Below are positions 26,485 through 38,028 of a stretch of 64,000 bases of DNA, piece by piece. Positions within the stretch are counted from its first letter, which is position 1; every line of letters starts with the position of its first letter. The stretch comes from Citrobacter gillenii (GTDB taxonomy: Bacteria > Pseudomonadota > Gammaproteobacteria > Enterobacterales > Enterobacteriaceae). The translations under genes were made by a program, and so were the position numbers. The notes under the pieces were generated by a model, which worked only from the letters and a program-made list of their open reading frames with translations, was not told where the DNA came from and ran no database searches. The stretch covers positions 124,001 through 188,000 of the forward strand of contig NZ_SUQN01000006.1 of the NCBI RefSeq assembly GCF_013337685.1, read 5' to 3'.

Positions 26485-26826
26485 CTATTCGACTTCAATA
26501 CTTTTCACTTTCAGTGAATCGCCGCTTTCAACCCGCAAACGATCGCCCTGACAACGTGGACATTGCGCATCATGCTGGGTAATTTCCACAACCTGACTGC
26601 AATCCCAGCACCAGGCCTGAGCGGGTTTGTATTCAATGTGCAATGCACATCCCTGCGCGACCGTGCCCTGACAGACGATGTCAAAACTGAAACGAACGGC
26701 GCTCTCCTCAACGCAGGAGAGCGCGCCAATTTCCAGCCAAACGCCGATAACACGTTTAACATCGTGCTGCTCTGCCTGCTGCTGAATAATCTCAACGGCG
26801 CTCTGGCAAAGCGACAACTCATGCAT
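26485..26826 (-). CDS. hybF: HybF nickel-insertion protein for hydrogenase (HypA family), 113 aa
   Basis: HybF delivers nickel to hydrogenase precursors. It starts MHELSLCQSAVEII, with His2 being the nickel-binding residue of the family. A zinc site is seen in CWDC followed by CPRC at about residues 73-94. The start at 26826 matches the E. coli protein; a start 14 codons upstream would extend into hybE text. It overlaps the end of hybE by eight bases. This is typical of the tightly packed hyb operon. Confidence 0.96.
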   Translation of the reverse strand: MHELSLCQSAVEIIQQQAEQHDVKRVIGVWLEIGALSCVEESAVRFSFDIVCQGTVAQGCALHIEYKPAQAWCWDCSQVVEITQHDAQCPRCQGDRLRVESGDSLKVKSIEVE

Positions 26827-27307
26827 TTTCACAGCTCCGACGGCCCAACAGCAACGCGCGACGACCAAGTTGCGGTGCGTTCGGATCGCTCACCGGCAGC
26901 GATAACAACATTTTTGCGCAATCGTCAGTCAGGCGGACACCCTCTTGTGCCGACATGCTGTGCGAAAGCGGCGACATTAACGAACAGGACAGGTATTGCG
27001 ATACTCCATCTAGCTCGCCTACGGTAAATGTCATCTCACCATACGGTAAACGCAGCCCCATTTTCTCGCTGACTTTTCGCAGGGGCCAGATCTGATCTGG
27101 CCCAGGGAAAATCAGCGCGCTCAGCATCCAGGGCGTGATCACACACCCCGTCCACTGGCCTTCAAACAGCGTAAAATCAGAGACATACACCGGCATATTC
27201 GGATGCAGGAACGAGAGATCGTGCATCGAACGGCGGGCTACCTCTTCAAACGCGGCCTGAATCTGCGCTTTTGGGGCTGTCTGAAAGCCTAAAAACTCTT
27301 CAGACAT
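26819..27307 (-). CDS. hybE: HybE hydrogenase-2 chaperone, 162 aa
   Basis: HybE is a small cytoplasmic chaperone that holds the hydrogenase-2 subunits, particularly the Tat-exported small subunit, until assembly is complete. The protein starts MSEEFLGFQTAPKAQIQAAF and carries SMHDLSFLHPNMPVYVSDF and GQWTGCVITPWMLSAL, as in E. coli, which fixes the start at 27307. Its start overlaps hybD by eight bases and its end overlaps hybF, so translation is probably coupled. Length is the same as in E. coli. Confidence 0.95.
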   Translation of the reverse strand: MSEEFLGFQTAPKAQIQAAFEEVARRSMHDLSFLHPNMPVYVSDFTLFEGQWTGCVITPWMLSALIFPGPDQIWPLRKVSEKMGLRLPYGEMTFTVGELDGVSQYLSCSLMSPLSHSMSAQEGVRLTDDCAKMLLSLPVSDPNAPQLGRRALLLGRRSCENA

Positions 27308-27794
27308 GGGCCGCCTCCCGAGGGATGGCTTCCACACCCGATTCGCACAGCGCGGCGAGAACCTGCTCAAGCGCAGGTTCAATCATGGCTTCAACCGTCG
27401 GCGTTAGCCCGATATGCGGCTCCAGCGATTCCGGAATAACGCCGACCAGAGTCAGCTTCTTCGGAAACTCGCCGGTAAAACGCAGGGCCGACAACACGTC
27501 GGCCAGGCCAAGCTGGTGCGGCGAGATTTTATTGGTAAACAGCGCCGGGATCTCTTCATCCCGCAGGACCATCATGGTTCCCGGCGTGCTTTTTCTCGAC
27601 ACAATGGCGTCAGCAATGATCAGATGATCTCTGTCCGCCATATCGCCGAGCAGCTCCATCCCCGCTGTACCGCCATCCAGAACGTCAACGAAATCAGGCA
27701 GGATGTACCGTTGCTCTAATGCCTCAACGATACGTACCCCGATGGCTTCGTCAGTCAGCAAAATATTGCCGACCCCTAAGACTAATATCCGCAT
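27300..27794 (-). CDS. hybD: HybD hydrogenase-2 maturation protease, 164 aa
   Basis: HybD is a nickel-sensing endopeptidase that removes the C-terminal extension of HybC once the NiFe centre is complete. The text MRILVLGVGNILLTDEAIGVR has the conserved Glu (residue 16) that binds nickel, with further ligands Asp and His (DRDHLIIADA). Length equals E. coli HybD. Start and hybC stop share a TAATG overlap. Its substrate is the adjacent hybC product, whose terminal text keeps the cleavage context. Confidence 0.96.
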   Translation of the reverse strand: MRILVLGVGNILLTDEAIGVRIVEALEQRYILPDFVDVLDGGTAGMELLGDMADRDHLIIADAIVSRKSTPGTMMVLRDEEIPALFTNKISPHQLGLADVLSALRFTGEFPKKLTLVGVIPESLEPHIGLTPTVEAMIEPALEQVLAALCESGVEAIPREAAHV

Positions 27795-29497
27795 TACAGA
27801 ACCTTAACTGAGACGACTTCGTTCCCGTCAACGTCCACCACATGCACCGCACATGACATACAAGGGTCGAAGGAGTGAATAGTACGCACCACTTCCAGCG
27901 GTTTGTTCGGATCGGCGATCGGCGTGCCTACCAGTGAACGCTCATACGGTCCCACTTCGTCATTAAAGTTACGCGGGCCAGAGTTCCAGGTTGAAGGTAC
28001 AACCGCCTGATAGTTGCTGATAATGCCGTCTTTAATCACCATCCAGTGAGAAAGCATACCGCGTGGTGCTTCGAGGAAACCGACACCTTTGAACTCGCCA
28101 GTGGCCGGGATATTCGGTTTCACGAAGGTGGTGTGGTCGCCTTTGCCGATGTTTACGATCAGCGCGTTATATTGATTTTGCAGAACGTTCTGCAGTTCAC
28201 AGCAGTGAACGGTACGACCAATGATACGACCCAGCGTCGAATGCAGCTGTGCCACTTCGATGGTTTTACCGGTCAGCTTGGTGTAAATCGCAATGATCTC
28301 ATTCAGCTTGGCATGGGTAGACTCGCGTTTTGCCGCCAGTTTACACAGCATGTTAGCCAGCGGGCCCACTTCCACCGTTTTGCCGTAGAAGGTTGGCGCT
28401 TTAACCCAGGAGTATTTGCCATCGTCAGACCAGCCGGTGTAATCCGGAACCGTTGTTCCTTCCCACGGCGCCTGCGGCGCTTCGTCTTTGTACCACGCAT
28501 GTTTCGCACTCTCCTGAATCCCTTTGATCAGGTATTCATCAGAATGAGAGGTGATCGGACGATAGGTCGACAGGTCTGCATCGGTAATGTAACCACCTGG
28601 GAACAGGAAGCTGCCGTTTTTGCCGTCAGTCGGGAATTCCGGCGCGCTCAGGTAGTTTACCGCACCCTGGCCGCGTTCCAGCCACTCCGGATAGAATGCG
28701 GCAATAACCGCGGTATCCACTTTGTACACCTGCTCAACAAAGTCGCTCAGCTTATCAATGAAGGACTTGATGTACATCAGGCGTTCAAGGTTCAGCACGC
28801 CAAGACCGTCGAGGTTGATTGGGTTCGCCACCCCACCGACCGCCAGGTTCTGGATGTGCGGTGTTTTACCACCCAGCAGCGCCACGACGCGGTTGGCATC
28901 ACGCTGGCATTCCAGCGCCTGCAGGTAGTGTGCAACTGCAATCAGGTTCACTTCCGGTGGCAGTTTCATTGCCGGGTGACCCCAGCAGCCGTTGGCAAAA
29001 ATACCTAACTGACCGCTAGCAACCAGGTCCTTGATCTTGTTCTGAACCTTAGTGAACTCTTCCGCGCTGTTCAGGTGCCAGGTCGACACGCCGTTCAGCA
29101 TCGCCGAGGCTTTTGCTGGATCGGCTTTCAGTGCGGAGGTGATATCCACCCAGTCCAGCGCAGACAACTGATAGAAGTGCACGATATGGTCATGCGTGGT
29201 GTGCGCTGCCAGAATGATGTTACGGATGTACTGCGCGTTCACGGGAACATCAATGTTCAGTGCGCTTTCAGCAGCGCGCACGGAAGAGATAGCATGCGTG
29301 GTGGTACACACACCACAAATACGCTGCACAATCATCCACGCATCACGCGGATCGCGATTCTTCACGATCTCTTCCATGCCGCGCCACATGGTACCGGACG
29401 CCCATGCTTTTGATACCACGCCATTTTCGATTTCGCAGTCGATGCGTAAATGGCCTTCAATACGGGTTACCGGATCAATAGTAATTCTCTGGCTCAT
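27794..29497 (-). CDS. hybC: Hydrogenase-2 large subunit HybC, 567 aa
   Basis: HybC holds the NiFe active site of the periplasm-facing hydrogenase 2, which oxidises hydrogen during anaerobic growth. The four nickel cysteines are seen in RICGVCTTTHA near residue 60 and DPCMSCAVH near 546-552. A 15-residue tail VVDVDGNEVVSVKVL follows the His and is the part removed by HybD. Length 567 is that of E. coli. It overlaps hybB (ATGA) and hybD. It lacks a signal peptide and is exported together with HybO. Confidence 0.98.
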   Translation of the reverse strand: MSQRITIDPVTRIEGHLRIDCEIENGVVSKAWASGTMWRGMEEIVKNRDPRDAWMIVQRICGVCTTTHAISSVRAAESALNIDVPVNAQYIRNIILAAHTTHDHIVHFYQLSALDWVDITSALKADPAKASAMLNGVSTWHLNSAEEFTKVQNKIKDLVASGQLGIFANGCWGHPAMKLPPEVNLIAVAHYLQALECQRDANRVVALLGGKTPHIQNLAVGGVANPINLDGLGVLNLERLMYIKSFIDKLSDFVEQVYKVDTAVIAAFYPEWLERGQGAVNYLSAPEFPTDGKNGSFLFPGGYITDADLSTYRPITSHSDEYLIKGIQESAKHAWYKDEAPQAPWEGTTVPDYTGWSDDGKYSWVKAPTFYGKTVEVGPLANMLCKLAAKRESTHAKLNEIIAIYTKLTGKTIEVAQLHSTLGRIIGRTVHCCELQNVLQNQYNALIVNIGKGDHTTFVKPNIPATGEFKGVGFLEAPRGMLSHWMVIKDGIISNYQAVVPSTWNSGPRNFNDEVGPYERSLVGTPIADPNKPLEVVRTIHSFDPCMSCAVHVVDVDGNEVVSVKVL

Positions 29498-30672
29498 GCT
29501 TTGCTCGCCTCATGACGATTTTGATCGTTTTGTTTTAAAGGAGGAAGTATCGGCAGTAGACGAATGAGTACGATGTATGCACAAATCTCAATAGCCACAA
29601 AACCAATAGAAATCAACAGTTCTTCCCAGGTCGGGAAGTAGTGGTAGCCACCACCAGGATTGAACGCCACCAGCGAATAGGACAGACGCCATGTTGCACA
29701 ACCCAGCAATGCGCTCAGCGCAGACAGGTACAGCATGCGCGAGTCATTTCGCAGTTTCGCGATACGCAGTACCACCAGCGGGAAGACCATCAGCACAACC
29801 TCAAGCCAGAACATGGCTGAGTAGAAATCGCCTGCAAACGCATACGACAACTTGTCCCGATAGATCAGTTCACCAAAGCGTAGAACCACGAAGATCGCCA
29901 ACAAGACGCTAATCGTATTCGTCAGTTTGATGAACAAACTCTTCTCGTCCGGCCCATTACCTTTCAGGCCGCTTTGTACCAGCGAACCTTCAAAGATGAC
30001 GATCGAGAAGCCCATTATAAAGGCGGTAAGCACCGAGAATAGCGGCAGCATTTCATAGGCTTGCCACAGTGGATGCACCTTATTACCGGCAGAAATCATC
30101 AATGAACCCATTGAAGACTGGTGCATTGTCGGCAGCAGTGCGCCGAGGGCGATAATAAAGAACATCACTTTGTTCAGACGCTTGAGCGAAACTTTCCACC
30201 CCAGGCGTTCAAACAAGGCCGGCGCAAATTCCAGCGCCATGATGCCGATATAAATGGTCATACAGACTGCCGTTTCGAACAGCACCGAGTTCACGTTAAA
30301 GTGGCCCGGAATGTAGAAGTACGGCAGGTTCCAGTAACGACCGACGTCGATGGTGATCGACAGGCCACCCAGAGAATAACCAAACAGGCTCGCCAACAAG
30401 GCTGGGCGCACCAGCGGGTGATATTCCCCTTTGTTGAAAACATAGACCGCCCATGCCAGTGCCCAACCGCCACAGGCAAAACCGGTGCCGATCAACAGGT
30501 CAAACGCGATCCATACACCCCACGGGAATCCACCGTTCAGATCGGAGACTGAGCCCAACCCGAAGACCAGACGTTTTACGATCAGGAGCATACACAGGAC
30601 GATTAACGGCCCAAAAATAATGACCGGCTTGCTGATTATTCTTCCGCCCAGCGGTTTAGGATCATGACTCAT
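29494..30672 (-). CDS. hybB: Hydrogenase-2 membrane subunit HybB, 392 aa
   Basis: HybB is the polytopic inner-membrane subunit of the NrfD/PsrC type that passes electrons from hydrogenase 2 to quinone. About ten hydrophobic segments are spread through the protein, for example residues 17-35, 45-70 and 84-103. The start [16 protein letters not shown] equals the E. coli protein and lies at 30672; a start five codons earlier lies deeper in the hybA end. The gene overlaps hybA by 11 bases and hybC by four. Confidence 0.97.
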   Translation of the reverse strand: MSHDPKPLGGRIISKPVIIFGPLIVLCMLLIVKRLVFGLGSVSDLNGGFPWGVWIAFDLLIGTGFACGGWALAWAVYVFNKGEYHPLVRPALLASLFGYSLGGLSITIDVGRYWNLPYFYIPGHFNVNSVLFETAVCMTIYIGIMALEFAPALFERLGWKVSLKRLNKVMFFIIALGALLPTMHQSSMGSLMISAGNKVHPLWQAYEMLPLFSVLTAFIMGFSIVIFEGSLVQSGLKGNGPDEKSLFIKLTNTISVLLAIFVVLRFGELIYRDKLSYAFAGDFYSAMFWLEVVLMVFPLVVLRIAKLRNDSRMLYLSALSALLGCATWRLSYSLVAFNPGGGYHYFPTWEELLISIGFVAIEICAYIVLIRLLPILPPLKQNDQNRHEASKA

Positions 30673-31648
30673 GATCGTCTCCTCCATCGTGATGGTCGTT
30701 TTTCATATTACGACGAACCAGCACGGTTATGCCCGCCAGCGCTGCCAGGGGTAAAATCATGCCCTTATACAGGGAATGTTGAACATGCTCAGAACGCGCA
30801 CCGGTTGACAGATCAGCCAGCTGTGGGAGATCCAGATTTTCATAAGGAACGCCCGTCAGTACCAATACCTGCGTACCGCCGCCTTCTTTCTCGCCGTACA
30901 GGTGCGGGTAATATTTCGGCACCGTGTGCAGATAGGTATCGCTGTCTTTCACCGTCTGACGCGGATAGTGGTATTCGCTGCCAGGCTTCAGCGCCAGGCG
31001 TTTTTTCGCCTCAGCCATCAGCTCTTCGCGCGTACCAAAAATCACCGCACCGGCAGGACACACTTCAACACAGCCCGGTAAACCACCTTTATCCAGGCGC
31101 TCTACACCTTTCTGGTTACACAGCTCGCACTTATGGAGTGCACCAAACGGGTTGTTGTAGTCGTATTTAGGCACGTTGTACGGGCAAGCGACCATGCAGT
31201 AACGGCAACCGGTACAGACATCTTTGTCATAGTGGACGATGCCGGTTTTCGGATCTTTTTTCAGCGCGGAGACCGGACAAACAGAAACGCAGTTCGGATC
31301 GACACAGTGCATACATTGTTTCTTGATGTACGCGTAGCCGTTCTGCTCCTGGTCTTTGTTAACGCCTGTTCCACTACGCCACACCTGAATGATGTTATTG
31401 GTGTACGGTGACAGTTTGTCGTTGTTCGACCAGGTTTGCTCCCCCTCAGGGTTGCGCGCTGGGAAGTTGATGTCCTGACACTTGGTGACACAGGCCTGAC
31501 AGCCGACACACAGCGTCGAGTCATACAGCATCCCAAGGGAACCCGGGATCGGCGGACGGTTTTCTGCAGCCGCATGGCTGACGGACGGCGCAGCGCCCAA
31601 CAGCAATGCTCCGCCAGAAGCTGCTTTAATAAAGTTACGTCTGTTCAC
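30662..31648 (-). CDS. hybA: Hydrogenase-2 iron-sulfur electron-transfer subunit HybA, 328 aa
   Basis: HybA is a periplasmic four-cluster ferredoxin-like protein that links HybOC to HybB. It starts with a twin-arginine signal ([17 protein letters not shown]), has several CxxCxxC cysteine groups ([43 protein letters not shown]), and ends with a single transmembrane segment near 293-310 followed by a charged tail. Length 328 is that of E. coli. It begins two bases after hybO ends. Confidence 0.97.
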   Translation of the reverse strand: MNRRNFIKAASGGALLLGAAPSVSHAAAENRPPIPGSLGMLYDSTLCVGCQACVTKCQDINFPARNPEGEQTWSNNDKLSPYTNNIIQVWRSGTGVNKDQEQNGYAYIKKQCMHCVDPNCVSVCPVSALKKDPKTGIVHYDKDVCTGCRYCMVACPYNVPKYDYNNPFGALHKCELCNQKGVERLDKGGLPGCVEVCPAGAVIFGTREELMAEAKKRLALKPGSEYHYPRQTVKDSDTYLHTVPKYYPHLYGEKEGGGTQVLVLTGVPYENLDLPQLADLSTGARSEHVQHSLYKGMILPLAALAGITVLVRRNMKNDHHDGGDDHES

Positions 31649-31650
31649 GG

Positions 31651-32769
31651 TTATTCTCCCCGTGAGTCAGCGTTATCTTTCTTTTGCTGACGTCCCAGTT
31701 CACGTACCGCCATCACGCTGACGCCGGCCACCAGTCCTACTACGCCACCCAGCAGCCCAATAGCCCCAGCAGAAATGTTGCCACCTTCTTTCAGGTTGAC
31801 ATCCGGCTTCTCTGAACGCGGAGTTTGGTTTTCCACAGAAGCGAGTTGGTGAATGCCTTTATGGAAACCGACGCCTTCTTCGTTACAGCCGTAGCAAGGG
31901 TGACCGATCGCCACTGGCCACACGCCGCCAACATCACAGAACTGTAACGTTGAGCAGTTGCCGTAGGTTTCTGGCCCTTTACAGCCCAGATGGTAGAGGC
32001 ACCAGCCTTCACGATGGCCTTCATCGCCGAACTCTTTAGCAAAACGACCCGCATCAAAGTGCGGACGACGCTCGCAGTGTTCGTGGATCAGACGACCGTA
32101 GGCAAACGTTGGACGGTTTTTCGCATCCAGCTTCGGTGGCTTACCGTAGGTGATGATGTGTGCGACCGTTGCGAGGAAGTTATGCGGGTTCGGCGGACAG
32201 CCTGGGATATTGATGATGGTTTTGCCTGGCAGGACTTCCTGCAAGCCAACTGCCCCCGTTGGGTTAACGCCTGCGGCAGCAACACCACCCCATGCGGCAC
32301 ATGAGCCGATAGCAATGATCGCCGCAGCGCCTTCGGCCGCCTTGCGGATATGATCCACAATAGGCTCACCGGCAACCATGCAGTAAACACCGTTATCTTT
32401 CAGTGGGATAGAACCATCTACGACCAGAACATACTGCCCTTTGTACTTCTCCAGAGCGTTATGTTTGTTCTCTTCGACCTGGTGGCCGAAGGCGGCGGAA
32501 AGCACCTCATGGTATTCCAGAGAGATCGTCTCCAGGACGAGGTTTTCCACGGTAGGGTGTGTCGCACGAAGTAGCGATTCAGTACAGCCCGTACACTCCT
32601 GAGCACCTATCCAGATAACCGGCGGGCGCTGAGGGCGGGATACTGATTCCGCCATTTCTGCGGCGGCTTTGCTACTGAGCCCCATGGTAGCGGCCAATGC
32701 TGCACAAAGCTTCATGAAATCACGGCGATTGATGCCGTTCGAATTGATGAGAGAGTTATCTCCAGTCAT
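31651..32769 (-). CDS. hybO: Hydrogenase-2 small subunit HybO, 372 aa
   Basis: HybO carries the iron-sulfur clusters of hydrogenase 2 and the twin-arginine export signal for the HybO-HybC pair. The signal is [20 protein letters not shown]. The mature part shows [31 protein letters not shown] and the cysteine groups [16 protein letters not shown] and [12 protein letters not shown]-terminal hydrophobic segment (about 329-353) anchors it in the membrane. It is the first gene of hybOABCDEFG. The promoter should lie in the 188 bases between it and yghW. Confidence 0.98.
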   Translation of the reverse strand: MTGDNSLINSNGINRRDFMKLCAALAATMGLSSKAAAEMAESVSRPQRPPVIWIGAQECTGCTESLLRATHPTVENLVLETISLEYHEVLSAAFGHQVEENKHNALEKYKGQYVLVVDGSIPLKDNGVYCMVAGEPIVDHIRKAAEGAAAIIAIGSCAAWGGVAAAGVNPTGAVGLQEVLPGKTIINIPGCPPNPHNFLATVAHIITYGKPPKLDAKNRPTFAYGRLIHEHCERRPHFDAGRFAKEFGDEGHREGWCLYHLGCKGPETYGNCSTLQFCDVGGVWPVAIGHPCYGCNEEGVGFHKGIHQLASVENQTPRSEKPDVNLKEGGNISAGAIGLLGGVVGLVAGVSVMAVRELGRQQKKDNADSRGE

Positions 32770-32957
32770 TTTATTGTTATTCCGTTGCGAAGACCTGGCT
32801 TTTATTTTGCACCATTCGCATGTTGCTTATTGCGATCGGCGCGCCATTACCACACTTTTTATATGGTTATGTGCGTTATAATACTTCGGCAGGGCAACAA
32901 AACGAAGGTGTAGGTCAATAGTGTAATTAATTAAAGCAAGATAATACCCCTTTCGGA

Positions 32958-33245
32958 TCAAGCTTCGAGCCGATAACCGGCCATGAAAAAGCGAATTGTT
33001 GTACTGGACTGGTTCTCCTTGAAGAAATCCATCACCATTTCTTTATCCAGCCCGTAGCGGCGCGTGAGGATCCCCGCCTCCCACGCACTCAGTTGCCGAT
33101 CGCCCGTTCGTTCAAACATCCGATGTGAAAAGCCCAGCACAAAGCCACGCTTATAGTCAGCACAAAAATTCGCCACCGTTCGCGCGCTATCTGCACTTGA
33201 GGCGTTTAATCCTGCCATCAGGCCTTTTCCAAAATGGTTATCCAT
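32958..33245 (-). CDS. yghW: YghW, conserved small protein upstream of hyb, 95 aa
   Basis: The text [13 protein letters not shown] followed by [12 protein letters not shown] and [21 protein letters not shown] matches E. coli YghW, of the DUF2623 family, and its position upstream of hybO is conserved. Its function is unknown. It has no signal or membrane segment, is mixed charged, and is likely cytoplasmic. It has a GAGG site just before the ATG. Confidence 0.93.
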   Translation of the reverse strand: MDNHFGKGLMAGLNASSADSARTVANFCADYKRGFVLGFSHRMFERTGDRQLSAWEAGILTRRYGLDKEMVMDFFKENQSSTTIRFFMAGYRLEA

Positions 33246-33330
33246 GCATTACCTCCAATCGCTATATAATAAATTATATAGCGATTTTTTAAGCAAAGGC
33301 CAGAGGTATCACGCACTTTTTTGTGCCAGA

Positions 33331-34971
33331 TTAAAAGGCCACCCATTCATCCGGTTTAGATGCTTTAGGCGCAGCGCTTTCTTCGGTGGGTAAAACGGTG
33401 TTGGTTGGTGCATGCTGCACGTCACTTGCGGAAAGCCGGAACTGCTGAACGGCACGCTGCAGGTCTTCGGTTTGTCGCTCCAACGCCACTGCCGCCGCCG
33501 ATACCTGCTCCACCAGCGCGGCGTTTTGTTGGGTCACGCTGTCCATTTGTGTGATCGCGACGCTCACCTGTGAGATGCCTTTATTCTGCTCTTCAGAGGC
33601 GGAGGCAATTTGTTTCATAATTGCCGTCACTTCGGTTGCTCCGCGCAGAATAGCGTCCATCGTCAAGCCGGTCTCCTTGACCAGACGCGCGCCCTGATCG
33701 ACACGGCGCGCCGACTCGCCAATCAACGTCTCAATCTCTTTCGCCGCGCCTGCGCTGCGGCTGGCAAGATTTCGCACCTCACCGGCAACCACCGCAAAAC
33801 CACGGCCCTGTTCGCCCGCTCGGGCCGCTTCGACGGCGGCGTTGAGCGCCAGGATGTTGGTCTGGAATGCGATGCTGTTAATAACTGAGGTAATTTCGGC
33901 GATCTGCTTAGAACTGGCAGCAATCCCGTCCATGGTATCCACTACCTGCGAAACCAGCGTGCTGCCTTTGCCCGCCGTTTCTGATGCCGTATCGGCAAGC
34001 TGGCTGGCCTCGCGCGCATTCTCAGCATTCAGTTTCACCGTGGCGGTGAGTTGCTCCATGCTGGCGGCGGTCTCTTCCAGCGCTGCGGCCTGCTCTTCCG
34101 TACGCGAAGAAAGATCGTTATTGCCGCTGGAAATCTCCGTCGCGCCGCGCCAGATGTTGTCACTGCCTGACCGAATCGTACTGACGGCTTCACGCAGGCT
34201 GTCCTGCATCGCACTGAGTAAAGGCACCAGTTGCCCTACGCAATTACGACCAAATTCTTCAATCGGATGGCTAAGGTCGCCGTGGGCAATCTGGCGGAAC
34301 TGCTGGCGAATGCGTGCCAGCGGCTTCACCATCATTGCCACAAGATAGCGGTCGGTAAAGATAAGAATGGCAATACCGAGGATAACGGCGGTGATAATCA
34401 AGGTGCGGATAATCGATGTTTTACCGTCGACCATAATGCGCGTCGCATCCAGTCGCTTACCGGCGGCGGTATTAAACCGCTCGGCGCTGGCACCAAAATC
34501 GCGGCTTAGCGCCGGTGTAACGGTGCTGGCATGCTCTGACCATGCGGTAAGCGATCCCTGCTGCGCCAGTTGCATCTGCGGGATCACACCTTTCTCCAGC
34601 AGCGCTTGCCACGTCGTCAGCACCGCGGTGGCAATTTCCGCATCCATCGGCCCCGGCGACAGCGTTTTCATCTGCTCAAGTTTTTTACGCATGCCATCCA
34701 GAGATTGCTGAGCCGGACCAAAGTCAGGCGTTCCGCCGCCGATTTTGACATCCACAGCTCGGCTTAGCCGCGTGACAAAGCGAAAGTACTGATCGTTCCC
34801 CTGACTAAGAACCGTCATCTGCTGTACGAGATGACGATCAATCTCATTGCCTTCTGATATTTTAGATAACGAATGGAGGCTAAATAACCCCACGCCCGAC
34901 CAGAGCAGGCAAAATAGTCCCAGTATTGCCAGCATGACAATACGAATAGTGAAGTTTTGCAGCAAACGCAT
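33331..34971 (-). CDS. Methyl-accepting chemotaxis protein, 546 aa
   Basis: This is a transmembrane chemoreceptor of the Tsr/Tar class. Transmembrane segments lie at about residues 8-33 and 188-212 around a periplasmic four-helix ligand domain. HAMP and the long cytoplasmic coiled coil follow, with the CheA/CheW-binding tip at [20 protein letters not shown]. The C-terminus ends DEWVAF, an xWxxF tail like the NWETF tail that binds CheR and CheB. The start at 34971 has AAGGA seven bases upstream; an ATG 12 codons earlier does not. A sigma-28-type promoter lies about 55 bases upstream. The ligand is unknown; the ligand domain does not match K-12 receptors I remember closely. Confidence 0.93.
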   Translation of the reverse strand: MRLLQNFTIRIVMLAILGLFCLLWSGVGLFSLHSLSKISEGNEIDRHLVQQMTVLSQGNDQYFRFVTRLSRAVDVKIGGGTPDFGPAQQSLDGMRKKLEQMKTLSPGPMDAEIATAVLTTWQALLEKGVIPQMQLAQQGSLTAWSEHASTVTPALSRDFGASAERFNTAAGKRLDATRIMVDGKTSIIRTLIITAVILGIAILIFTDRYLVAMMVKPLARIRQQFRQIAHGDLSHPIEEFGRNCVGQLVPLLSAMQDSLREAVSTIRSGSDNIWRGATEISSGNNDLSSRTEEQAAALEETAASMEQLTATVKLNAENAREASQLADTASETAGKGSTLVSQVVDTMDGIAASSKQIAEITSVINSIAFQTNILALNAAVEAARAGEQGRGFAVVAGEVRNLASRSAGAAKEIETLIGESARRVDQGARLVKETGLTMDAILRGATEVTAIMKQIASASEEQNKGISQVSVAITQMDSVTQQNAALVEQVSAAAVALERQTEDLQRAVQQFRLSASDVQHAPTNTVLPTEESAAPKASKPDEWVAF

Positions 34972-35352
34972 AATAGTTTCCTTGCCGTAGATGAGGATTT
35001 TCGCCATCAGGCGAGACTTATCCTTGTTATCGGCAGGTCACGAAGAAGATATAATGCGTTGTTTATTTTTTTACTTTTTTAAGCACATCGACTCTTCCTG
35101 TTCCTCCCCGTTATATCGATATGAAGGCTAATAAAACCAGCAATTATTATTACCTGGGGAATCAAGTCCATACGTTAATTAAGTGCGTACCTATCTGGCC
35201 CGACGCCTGAGGGTTACTTTCAACACGAAACACAACTCTCAGTTTTTCATCTCAATGTGACCTGGTGAACGGGATAATCATCGTGAAACAGCTAGAATAG
35301 AAACGTCGTTTCGAAATTCACCTGCACGATTAACCTGCACTAAGGAGATCTC
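34972..35352. other. Intergenic region between the chemoreceptor gene and yghZ
   Basis: The 381 bases between these divergent genes hold the sigma-28 promoter candidate of the chemoreceptor and the strong AAGGAG site that precedes the yghZ start. Nothing else could be assigned, and no small gene or hairpin was convincing. Confidence 0.5.
35027..35053 (-). promoter_or_regulatory. sigma-28 (FliA) type promoter candidate for the chemoreceptor
   Basis: On the minus strand, GCCGATAA (complement of 35027-35034) is a perfect -10 element of the sigma-28 consensus, 11 bases after a weaker -35 element at 35046-35053 (TATATCTT, five of eight matches). It lies about 55 bases upstream of the chemoreceptor start codon. 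Confidence 0.65.
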
Positions 35353-36393
35353 ATGGCCTGGTTTGCCAACCCTGAACGTTATGAGCAAATGCTCTATCGC
35401 TACTGTGGTCGCAGCGGTTTGCGCTTGCCTGCACTGTCGCTGGGTTTATGGCACAGTTTTGGACACGTCCAAGCACTGGATTCACAGCGTGCCCTGCTGC
35501 GTAAAGCATTTGATTTAGGCATCACGCATTTCGATTTAGCCAATAACTACGGGCCGCCGCCGGGCAGCGCTGAAGAAAACTTCGGCCGATTATTGCGTGA
35601 GGATTTCGCGCAGTACCGTGACGAATTAATCATCTCTACCAAGGCTGGCTACGACATGTGGCCGGGACCGTACGGTTCTGGCGGCTCGCGTAAGTATCTG
35701 CTTGCCAGCCTCGACCAGAGCCTGACACGCATGGGCCTCGATTACGTCGACATTTTCTATTCTCACCGCGTTGACGAAAGCACGCCAATGGAAGAGACCG
35801 CTGCGGCGCTGGCTCACGCCGTGCAAAGTGGCAAAGCGTTGTATGTTGGTATTTCATCTTATTCCCCGGAGCGCACGCAAATAATGGCCGACCTGCTGCG
35901 GGAATGGAAAATTCCGCTGCTGATCCACCAACCGTCCTACAACCTGCTTAATCGCTGGGTCGACAGCAGTGGCCTGCTGGATACGCTGGACACAAACGGT
36001 ATTGGTTGCATCGCCTTTACCCCGCTGGCTCAGGGGTTGCTGACGGGGAAATACCTGAACGGTATTCCAGAAGGTTCGCGTATGCAGCGTGAAGGGAAAA
36101 AAGCCCGTGGCCTGACGGAAAATATGCTGACGGAAGAAAATCTTAACAGCCTGCGGTTGCTGAACGAGATGGCGCAACGGCGTGGACAGTCGATGGCGCA
36201 AATGGCATTGAGCTGGTTACTCAAAGATAACCGCGTGACGTCAGTGTTAATTGGCGCCAGCCGTCCCGAGCAGTTAGAAGAAAACGTTCAGGCGTTGAAT
36301 AACCTGGCATTCAGCGCTGAAGAACTGGCGCAGATAGATAAGCACGTCACCGACGGCAAGCTCAATCTGTGGCAGGCCTCATCAGATAAATAA
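35353..36393 (+). CDS. yghZ: L-glyceraldehyde 3-phosphate reductase YghZ, 346 aa
   Basis: YghZ (Gpr) is a cytoplasmic NADPH-dependent aldo-keto reductase of the AKR14 group that reduces L-glyceraldehyde 3-phosphate and methylglyoxal. The AKR features are present: FDLANNYG near the catalytic Asp and Tyr, IISTKAGYDMWPGPYG with the Lys, and DIFYSHRVDE with the His. The end is YKVTSVLIGASRPEQLEE-like text (about 294-312), and the length is as in E. coli. A strong AAGGAG lies eight bases before the ATG. It shares a convergent terminator with yqhA. Confidence 0.96.
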   Translation: MAWFANPERYEQMLYRYCGRSGLRLPALSLGLWHSFGHVQALDSQRALLRKAFDLGITHFDLANNYGPPPGSAEENFGRLLREDFAQYRDELIISTKAGYDMWPGPYGSGGSRKYLLASLDQSLTRMGLDYVDIFYSHRVDESTPMEETAAALAHAVQSGKALYVGISSYSPERTQIMADLLREWKIPLLIHQPSYNLLNRWVDSSGLLDTLDTNGIGCIAFTPLAQGLLTGKYLNGIPEGSRMQREGKKARGLTENMLTEENLNSLRLLNEMAQRRGQSMAQMALSWLLKDNRVTSVLIGASRPEQLEENVQALNNLAFSAEELAQIDKHVTDGKLNLWQASSDK

Positions 36394-36402
36394 TCGTCTA
36401 AA

Positions 36403-36446
36403 CAGTATGCCGGGGGGGCGGTAAAATTGCCGACCCGGCCGTACTG
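36403..36446. terminator. shared terminator between convergent yghZ and yqhA
   Basis: CAGTA and GCCGGG at 36403-36413 pair with CCCGGC and GTACTG at 36434-36446. It lies directly after both stop codons and could work in both directions. Confidence 0.7.
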
Positions 36447-36448
36447 AT

Positions 36449-37517
<1,069 letters not shown>

Positions 37518-37622
37518 ATACAGGCTCCATTTTTTTTGATTTTAAAATTACCCCATGCTATTGTCAACGCAGCCTGTCTTATTAAAAAAACTTACCTCAC
37601 TGGCAGTAAAGGATATTTCAAC

Positions 37623-38027
37623 ATGCTTCCCGAGCATCTTGTTCCCTCTCGTTTTCATTTATCTACATCCCCAACCAATACTGATACCGTAGAAAATAGT
37701 GAAAATTTGACTCAGGGAAAGACAACCTTAAGCGAGTTTGAAGCGGATATTTTAATTAGCGCCACCGCTAACGGTCAGACCCGTAACATGTTATTTGAAG
37801 AATGTGACCGCCATTTAAAAGAGCGACTGTTTCGCGCAGCAAAAATCGAATCATTCACCCGTCTGCTTAATTCACTGCAAGCAGAAGGTGACATTAACGC
37901 ACAAGAATTAAGTAAAATTTTGGCAAAAAACACTGCGTTAATAAATGAGCAAGGCAATAAAATTTGGCTTAATTTACTGACTCGCGAAACCAGCGATCCG
38001 ATTTTTTATTCTCTGGAAGAGAAATAA
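37623..38027 (+). CDS. unrecognised small protein, 134 aa, first of a pair
   Basis: No known family. The ATG at 37623 has AAAGGA nine bases upstream; an in-frame start 29 codons earlier lies in poor sequence. The protein begins with a Ser/Thr-rich 35 residues and then a helical stretch (SEFEADILISATANGQTRNMLFEECDRHLKERLF). It is cytoplasmic by appearance, with no signal or membrane segment. Its stop is one base before the next start, so the two are translated together, which suggests the proteins act together. Confidence 0.7.
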   Translation: MLPEHLVPSRFHLSTSPTNTDTVENSENLTQGKTTLSEFEADILISATANGQTRNMLFEECDRHLKERLFRAAKIESFTRLLNSLQAEGDINAQELSKILAKNTALINEQGNKIWLNLLTRETSDPIFYSLEEK

Positions 38028-38028
38028 A

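Noticed and set aside
28046-29008. A 320-codon open frame opposite hybC.
   Set aside because: It is the antisense of a strongly conserved hydrogenase gene, with no family text or start signal.
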